11,197 nt of DNA from an uncultured Oscillibacter sp. Lineage in GTDB: Bacteria > Bacillota > Clostridia > Oscillospirales > Oscillospiraceae. Under the pieces are notes generated by a model. The model made no database searches. It saw only the letters and a program-made list of their open reading frames with translations, and was not told where the DNA came from. Positions 7,721-11,197 of the stretch are shown piece after piece. The stretch is taken from NCBI GenBank assembly GCA_948435975.1, contig CAOJHG010000027.1:1-11197 (forward strand), in the 5' to 3' direction. The first letter of the stretch is position 1. Every line of letters starts with the position of its first letter. A program made the translations under genes and the position numbers.

Positions 7721-8401
7721 ATGAAGCGTTCTGAAATCAACGCGGCCTTAAAGGAAATGGAGACCATGATTCAAAGGTGCGGCTTTCAGCTCCCGCCTTT
7801 CTGCTGCTTCACGCCAGAGGAGTGGAAGAAACTGGGGCACGAGTACGATGAAATTCGTGAAAATTTGCTGGGCTGGGACATCACGGATTATGGCCTTGGC
7901 CGCTTTGACCAGGTAGGCTTTTCTTTAATCACTCTGCGCAATGGCAATGTGAAAATGCCCGAAAAGTACACAAAAACCTATGCAGAAAAGCTCCTGTACA
8001 TTAAGGAAGGGCAGATGGCTCCCATGCACTTTCACTGGAGCAAGATGGAGGACATCATCAATCGGGGCGGCGGGAATGTGCTTATCCGCGCATAAAATAC
8101 TACGGACGATGGTGAATTTTCCGATACGGATGTGACGGTGCATTGCGATGGGCGGGCTATAACCGTTCCGGCTGGTACACAGGTAAAGCTGCGGCCTGGC
8201 GAGAGCATTACCGTATACAGATATATGTACCACGATTTTGAGCTGGAGCCGGGTACTGGCCCTGTTCTGCTGGGCGAGGTGTCCATGTGCAACGACGACG
8301 AAAACGATAACCGCTTATACGAGCCGGTTGGCCGCTTCCCGACTATTGAGGAGGACGAGCCGCCATACCGTCTGCTTTGCACGGAATATCCAAAGCCGTA
8401 A
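7721..8401 (+). pseudogene. D-lyxose isomerase-like sugar isomerase, interrupted by in-frame TAA
   Basis: Cupin-fold aldose-ketose isomerase of the D-lyxose isomerase family (PF07385, formerly DUF1498). Characterised members convert D-lyxose to D-xylulose and often D-mannose to D-fructose, using Mn2+. ATG 7721 has AGGTGGG at 7707-7713, 7 nt upstream. Conserved features: RSEIN near the start, LPPFCCFTPEEW at 24-35, and MHFHWSKMEDIINRGGGN with His103, His105 and Glu110. TAA at 8093-8095 is codon 125. Reading on in the same frame gives NTTDDGEF and then YMYHDF with His171. Counting the stop as one residue, all four presumed metal ligands fall at 103/105/110/171, the positions I recall for the E. 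coli O157 enzyme, so the lesion is a substitution without an indel. A Tyr is expected at the stop (RVYN-like). Total 226 positions, normal length. The 58-bp gap from the GH1 gene has no convincing promoter, so this is probably the last gene of the operon. Confidence 0.85.
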
Positions 8402-8622
8402 CCGAGGCGGCTACATAACTCACAAAGCTGGATTCAAAGAGAACGATTGCTTCTTGTGGCAAACTGTTCAAGAAAAATGGATGAACAGCCGATACTACTC
8501 ATCTCAGGAAGAAAAGGAACAATTTGTAAGATCAATATTGACCTTCGCAGTACCGTTGACGCTTGTGTAGCTGTAGTTTGAACTGCCATTCTTACACGCA
8601 GTCCAGGCGGCGGGAACGGAAA
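8402..8622 (+). other. Gene-free stretch after the isomerase remnant
   Basis: No recognisable gene. Two short plus-strand frames (starting near 8477 and 8480) stop by 8580; both have weak ribosome binding sites and no family pattern I know. The sequence is less GC-rich than the segment that follows. It may be the edge of a decayed mobile element. Confidence 0.4.
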
Positions 8623-8664
8623 AAGGGAGCGTCCAGGGATGACCTAGGCGCTCTCTTCTCTTTG
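8623..8664 (+). terminator. Probable Rho-independent terminator
   Basis: AAGGGAGCG at 8623-8631 pairs with CGCTCTCTT at 8649-8657 (9 bp with one G-U). An inner stem, AGG with CCT, surrounds a GATGA loop. A pyrimidine-rich tail follows, CTCTTTGT. It is the first strong hairpin on the plus strand after the isomerase remnant and could end the operon transcript, although it lies about 220 nt downstream. The T-tract is interrupted, so efficiency is uncertain. Confidence 0.45.
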
Positions 8665-8890
8665 TCGGCCCTCTGCTAGAGCGCACGGATTCACCACCTG
8701 CCAAGGCCGACGGTGGTACTGCCCAACGGCAGTCGTGTGCCCTTCGGGGGCAACTCCACCGGGGCGCCCTCCCCTGCCGGTATATACCATCAGACGCCAA
8801 TGGCGGCTTGTGCATCGGACGCAGCCGCGTCGATTACCAGGGGCTTGGGGGCTTTCGGCTGCCAACAAGCTGCACTGGGTATATACCGGT
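8665..8890. other. GC-rich, hairpin-dense noncoding segment (candidate structured RNA or mobile-element end)
   Basis: Many short inverted repeats occur in close series. TCGGCC 8665-8670 pairs with GGCCGA 8705-8710. ACCACC 8693-8698 pairs with GGTGGT 8712-8717, crossing the first pair like a pseudoknot. ACTGCC/GGCAGT 8718-8733 forms a 6-bp stem with a 4-nt loop. TGCCC/GGGCA 8738-8752 carries TTCGG. ACCGG/CCGGT pairs 8758-8762 with 8777-8781. GACGC/GCGTC lies at 8818-8831. A 12-nt inverted repeat (8777-8788 with 8878-8889) encloses the last part. Composition is sharply more GC-rich than the surroundings. Open frames cross it on both strands, but they have no ribosome binding site or known motif. 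Whether the signal is RNA structure or DNA structure cannot be decided here. Confidence 0.35.
8777..8889. repeat. 12-nt inverted repeat pair around 89 bp
   Basis: CCGGTATATACC at 8777-8788 and GGTATATACCGG at 8878-8889 are exact reverse complements. Each also contains the 10-nt self-palindrome GGTATATACC. They could form the base stem of an RNA, be protein-binding sites, or be ends of a tiny non-autonomous element. No target-site duplication is obvious outside them. Confidence 0.5.
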
Positions 8891-8929
8891 GTATTGCTTG
8901 CAAAGTAGGTGAAGACCACACCATGGCGC

Positions 8930-8958
8930 TTGAATGCTGACCAACCTTGTGCTATGCT
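8930..8958 (+). promoter_or_regulatory. Extended -10 promoter of the small membrane protein gene
   Basis: TTGAAT at 8930-8935, a 17-nt spacer, and TATGCT at 8953-8958 preceded by TGC (extended -10). Predicted start is near 8965, about 40 nt before ATG 9005. Confidence 0.4.
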
Positions 8959-9004
8959 TTGATTGGTACAATTCGGCAATCAGAATTTGGAGGTGCTTTT
9001 GCGT

Positions 9005-9202
9005 ATGGAGAAGAAAGCTAAACGGTCTGGAATGGACCCTATAGTTGCTTTAGCGCTGATTTTTGCTGTACTAAGAGTAACGGGCTTGATTTCGTGGTCC
9101 TGGTTGTGGGTACTAAGTCCAATCTGGCTTACGTTTTTGTTTTTTGCCGTTATCTTTTCCGCTATTTTGGTCGAAGGGCGAATTGTTAAAGGGAAATGGT
9201 AA
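9005..9202 (+). CDS. Small two-helix membrane protein, resembling phage 'Fragile-X-F' type proteins
   Basis: 65-residue hydrophobic protein: a short basic N-terminus (MEKKAKRSGMD), then two probable membrane helices (about 11-26 and 32-55) separated by the signature-like turn TGLISWSWLWVLSPIW. That WSW-WVLSPIW pattern is what I recall from short prophage proteins annotated as transmembrane Fragile-X-F proteins; their function is not known. GGAGG at 8989-8993 is 11 nt from ATG 9005 but only 5 nt from TTG 8999, so translation may start two codons earlier at TTG. It has its own plausible promoter and no operon partner. Together with the hairpin-rich segment upstream, it suggests a mobile-element or prophage remnant inserted between the sugar locus and the two-component system. 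Confidence 0.65.
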   Translation: MEKKAKRSGMDPIVALALIFAVLRVTGLISWSWLWVLSPIWLTFLFFAVIFSAILVEGRIVKGKW

Positions 9203-9215
9203 CTTCACGTTTATT

Positions 9216-9243
9216 GGGGGGTTCCACTAAAAAGGCGTCCCCC
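9216..9243. terminator. Weak GC hairpin between convergent genes
   Basis: GGGGG at 9216-9220 and CCCCC at 9239-9243 can form a 5-bp stem in the gap between the plus-strand membrane protein (ends 9202) and the minus-strand peptide ORF (ends 9261). There is no T-tract on either side. The position favours a bidirectional terminator but the structure alone is weak. Confidence 0.2.
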
Positions 9244-9260
9244 TCAACAAACTGGCATTG

Positions 9261-9353
9261 TTATTTCTTTTTACCTTGAAATATTGCTGCGATTACCCCT
9301 GCACCTATCGCAATCAGGGAACAAAGCATCATCAGTCCAAAGTTTGGAATCAA
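9261..9353 (-). CDS. Possible 30-residue hydrophobic membrane peptide (TTG start)
   Basis: The peptide starts at TTG (plus-strand 9351-9353) and reads MIPNFGLMMLCSLIAIGAG, then VIAAIFQGKKK. It has one hydrophobic segment of about 20 residues with a KKK tail, the profile of a single-pass membrane peptide with the C-terminus in the cytoplasm. GGAGGAG (9361-9367 on the minus strand) lies 7 nt upstream, optimal spacing, within the last codons of the preceding small ORF, whose stop is 1 nt upstream of the TTG. This coupling, and the good ribosome binding site, are the only evidence for expression. It could be an accessory peptide of the kinase upstream or a chance reading frame. No family is recognised. 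Confidence 0.4.
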   Translation of the reverse strand: MIPNFGLMMLCSLIAIGAGVIAAIFQGKKK

Positions 9354-9354
9354 T

Positions 9355-9561
9355 TTATATCTCCTCCATATATGTAAAAGGATATTCCCAACCCAGGCGC
9401 ATGGTTATACCCGGGCTCTCTGCACATTTCCTGCTCTCCATTGGCGCAAATGGTGAGTCTTCCGCATCCGTTAAGATCAATGGAAGACAGCTCCGATAAG
9501 ACGGCCCGGGAAATTCCAAAGGTTGCGGCATACATTCTACGCCAAAAGTCACCGTTTCCAT
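9355..9561 (-). CDS. Small uncharacterised ORF downstream of the sensor kinase
   Basis: 68 residues beginning METVTFGVECMPQPLEFPGP, with four cysteines, six prolines, no hydrophobic helix and no signal peptide. GGGGAG (9568-9573) lies 6 nt upstream of ATG 9561, which separates it from other frames in the region. It starts 40 nt after the kinase stop, on the same strand, and runs almost into the next peptide ORF, so it may be the third gene of the response regulator-kinase operon. No motif or family is recognised. An overlapping frame (9350-9535) also reads plausibly but has no ribosome binding site; a frameshifted remnant combining the two cannot be excluded. Confidence 0.4.
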   Translation of the reverse strand: METVTFGVECMPQPLEFPGPSYRSCLPLILTDAEDSPFAPMESRKCAESPGITMRLGWEYPFTYMEEI

Positions 9562-9601
9562 ATCGTTCTCCCCATCATCCTCAGCATCAAGAACGTGCGT
9601 A

Positions 9602-10960
9602 TCAAGGAAACATCAAAATCGTCTGATATCCCTTCTGCGGCTCGCTCTCGATTTTCAAGGCGCCTTTATGTGCTTCCACAATCTGCCGGACCAGAAGAAC
9701 GCCTAACCCATGCCGCAGATTCAGTTTTTCATCCATGCTTTCCATACGGCCTGCATCTGCGGTCAGCTCCTTCAGCTTCTCAGCCGGTACCCCTATGCCG
9801 TTATCCGCAACCGTAATCGCTGTACCGGTTTCATTGCATGTGACCGAAACAGAAATCTGACAGCCCTGGGGATTATGGATGATGCTGTTCTGAATCAGAT
9901 TGCGCAACGCACGTTTCAGCAGTGCTTCATCGCCCATGATAAACGCGGATTCGCTTTTCTGAGCGGACCAGAATTCAATCGAGTACCGCTCTTCCAGACC
10001 GCCGTCCAGAAACTCACAAACAGCCTGCCGCGCCAGTTCCACCAAATAGACCTTCTCTATCCGAAGAGGCTGCATGGAATATTCCAGCCTTGCTGTGAGG
10101 TTCAAATCGGAAATCAGGTTCCGCAGTTTCTCCCCCTGCCTGCGGATGCTGGCCGCGTGTTCACGGGCAGATTCCGGAAGGGTCTCGTCGTCCTCCATCT
10201 GCCCGGCAAAACCCAGAATGACAGAAAGCGGCGTTCGCACATCATGGGAGACGCCAGTGATCCAGCCGGCCCTGGCGCTGTCCTTTTTCACAATAAAGGC
10301 CCCTGCTTTGTTAAGCTGCCGGTTGATTTCCGCCAGCTCCCCCTTCTCCGGGAGGTTGACCGGACAGCCAGAGGAAACCGTTTCAATCCCCCGCAGAATA
10401 GGCATGACCGCTTTCTCAACGTGCCGGGTGTTCTTCCAGATCAGCAGAACCACCACAATGATATTTGTCAAAAAGACAGCAACCAGCCCAACAAACAATT
10501 TTCTTACGTAGCTCTCATTGACGGAAAAGTAATATTTCACCTGACTGCCTTTTTCTCCGCCCACTACCACCAGCCCCTGGGGATGCTCCTGCACATAGAC
10601 CGGATAATCCCCCAGATACCACCGGCTGAATTTTGCCACATCCGCTGGCGTGTATCGCCGCGGCAGTTCCTCTGGCATATATTCTTGAAAAACGACCTTG
10701 CCGGTATCATCCAGAACCATGGCCCAGGCGTGATGCTCCTCCAACCGTTCCGACAGTTCCTCAGATGCTGTAAAACGGCCTGTCTCGTCCATAACAATGC
10801 TGTCACAAATTTCATTCAAGGAGAGTTCAGGCGTCTCCGAGGTCTGCCATGCCCAGATCAGCACAGAGAAGAACAGGACAATATTGAGCGGCAGAAACAG
10901 CGCGATAATGCCCACCATGGATAAAAAGTATTTCCGAAAAAAGCGTTCCACGGGTTTCAT
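9602..10960 (-). CDS. Two-component sensor histidine kinase
   Basis: Membrane sensor kinase with 452 residues. Two membrane helices (about 14-37 and 155-176) bracket an extracytoplasmic domain of about 115 residues that contains a PAS/Cache-like stretch. A linker leads to the HisKA dimerisation domain with H-box VSHDVRTPLSVILGF, phospho-acceptor His239. The ATPase domain has the N box RNLIQNSIIHN (Asn354 and Asn358), G1 box DNGIGVP (Asp386) and G2 box RHGLGVLLVRQIVEAHKG (418-420), ending in the short GYQTILMFP strand. All catalytic elements are present, so it should be active. Its ATG overlaps the stop of the response regulator gene by 4 nt (ATGA, 10957-10960), the usual sign of coupled translation. 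The signal sensed is unknown, and the neighbouring small ORFs do not reveal it. Confidence 0.93.
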   Translation of the reverse strand: MKPVERFFRKYFLSMVGIIALFLPLNIVLFFSVLIWAWQTSETPELSLNEICDSIVMDETGRFTASEELSERLEEHHAWAMVLDDTGKVVFQEYMPEELPRRYTPADVAKFSRWYLGDYPVYVQEHPQGLVVVGGEKGSQVKYYFSVNESYVRKLFVGLVAVFLTNIIVVVLLIWKNTRHVEKAVMPILRGIETVSSGCPVNLPEKGELAEINRQLNKAGAFIVKKDSARAGWITGVSHDVRTPLSVILGFAGQMEDDETLPESAREHAASIRRQGEKLRNLISDLNLTARLEYSMQPLRIEKVYLVELARQAVCEFLDGGLEERYSIEFWSAQKSESAFIMGDEALLKRALRNLIQNSIIHNPQGCQISVSVTCNETGTAITVADNGIGVPAEKLKELTADAGRMESMDEKLNLRHGLGVLLVRQIVEAHKGALKIESEPQKGYQTILMFP

Positions 10961-11197
10961 TTTTCCGGCTCCTTCACCAACAGCTTGTAGCCCAATCCCT
11001 TCACCGTCAGAAGCGACACCGGCTTTGACGGGTTTTCTTCAATTTTCTCCCGCAAATGCCGGATATGTGTCATTAAGGTCGTCTCATATCCCTGCCATAT
11101 CTCCCCGCACAGCATTTGACAGAGGACGCCTACCGTCACAATGCGGCCCGTGTTCTCCGCCAGCATTTCAAAAATACTGTACTCCTTCGCGGTCAAG
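10957..11197 (-). CDS. OmpR/PhoB-family response regulator, DNA-binding domain only (5' end beyond window)
   Basis: The last 80 codons of a response regulator. The visible part is the winged-helix effector domain: LTAKEYSIFEMLAENTGRIVT, the recognition helix region TTLMTHIRHLREKIEENPS, and the wing VSLLTVKGLGYKLL. These match the OmpR/PhoB pattern LTxKExxxL...VHIxxLRxKI...TVxGxGY. The receiver domain with the phospho-acceptor Asp lies outside the window. It probably regulates genes located further upstream on this strand together with the kinase that overlaps it. Confidence 0.93.
   Translation of the reverse strand, partial: LTAKEYSIFEMLAENTGRIVTVGVLCQMLCGEIWQGYETTLMTHIRHLREKIEENPSKPVSLLTVKGLGYKLLVKEPEK

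Noticed and set aside
3578..8401. Stop-codon reassignment or suppressor use as a single explanation for the interrupted genes
   Set aside because: TAG, TGA and TAA each occur once and one gene has a frameshift. No single recoding rule covers them, and intact neighbours end with TGA and TAA in the normal way.
8644..8979. A 111-codon minus-strand frame over the hairpin-rich segment
   Set aside because: No ribosome binding site, no hydrophobic or catalytic pattern, and the opposite strand is equally open. The region reads better as structured noncoding DNA.
9350..9535. Alternative 61-codon minus-strand frame overlapping the 68-residue ORF
   Set aside because: It lacks a ribosome binding site, while the 68-residue ORF has GGGGAG at 6 nt. 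It is kept only as a possible frameshifted remnant.
9710..10924. A 404-codon open frame on the plus strand
   Set aside because: Antisense to the histidine kinase, which has H, N, G1 and G2 boxes. The plus-strand frame has no ribosome binding site or recognisable motif.

Overview
The window looks like a chromosomal accessory segment of a GC-rich gut-type Clostridia. I infer an Oscillospiraceae-like genome from the codon usage, the strong AAGGAGG ribosome binding sites, and the mix of a carbohydrate-uptake locus with a mobile-element scar. No rRNA, tRNA or CRISPR array is visible.

Layout. Positions 1-3388, minus strand: a sugar ABC transporter permease that runs off the left edge, its lipoprotein sugar-binding protein, and a LacI-family regulator. 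The regulator has a near-consensus promoter of its own, and a strong hairpin follows its gene. A LacI-type operator core lies in the leader of the binding-protein gene. Positions 3389-3577: a divergent intergenic region carrying the regulator promoter and an extended -10 promoter for the plus-strand operon. Positions 3578-8401, plus strand: a catabolic operon of SGNH/CE2-type esterase, phosphomannomutase/phosphoglucomutase, GH1 glycosidase and D-lyxose isomerase-like sugar isomerase.

The most striking observation is that all four enzyme genes are broken, each by one visible interrupting lesion: TAG in the esterase, a 1-nt deletion in the mutase, TGA in place of the GH1 tryptophan of LYHWDLPQ, and TAA in the isomerase. 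Transporter and regulator look intact. All catalytic and metal-binding motifs remain in register around the lesions, so decay is recent or the sequence contains errors. The ancestral system probably imported an acetylated beta-linked oligosaccharide, possibly manno-configured, removed its acetyl groups, hydrolysed it, and fed the sugar into central metabolism through isomerase and mutase. This pathway is inference.

Positions 8402-8960 hold no recognisable gene. A terminator-like hairpin at 8623-8657 is followed by a GC-rich, hairpin-dense segment with a 12-nt inverted repeat, which may be a structured RNA or a mobile-element remnant. A small two-helix membrane protein resembling phage-type proteins follows (9005-9202).

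From the right edge leftwards on the minus strand is a two-component system: the DNA-binding end of an OmpR-family response regulator (cut by the window edge), which overlaps a complete sensor histidine kinase by 4 nt. Two possible small genes follow the kinase: a 68-residue ORF and a 30-residue hydrophobic peptide with a TTG start and a good ribosome binding site.
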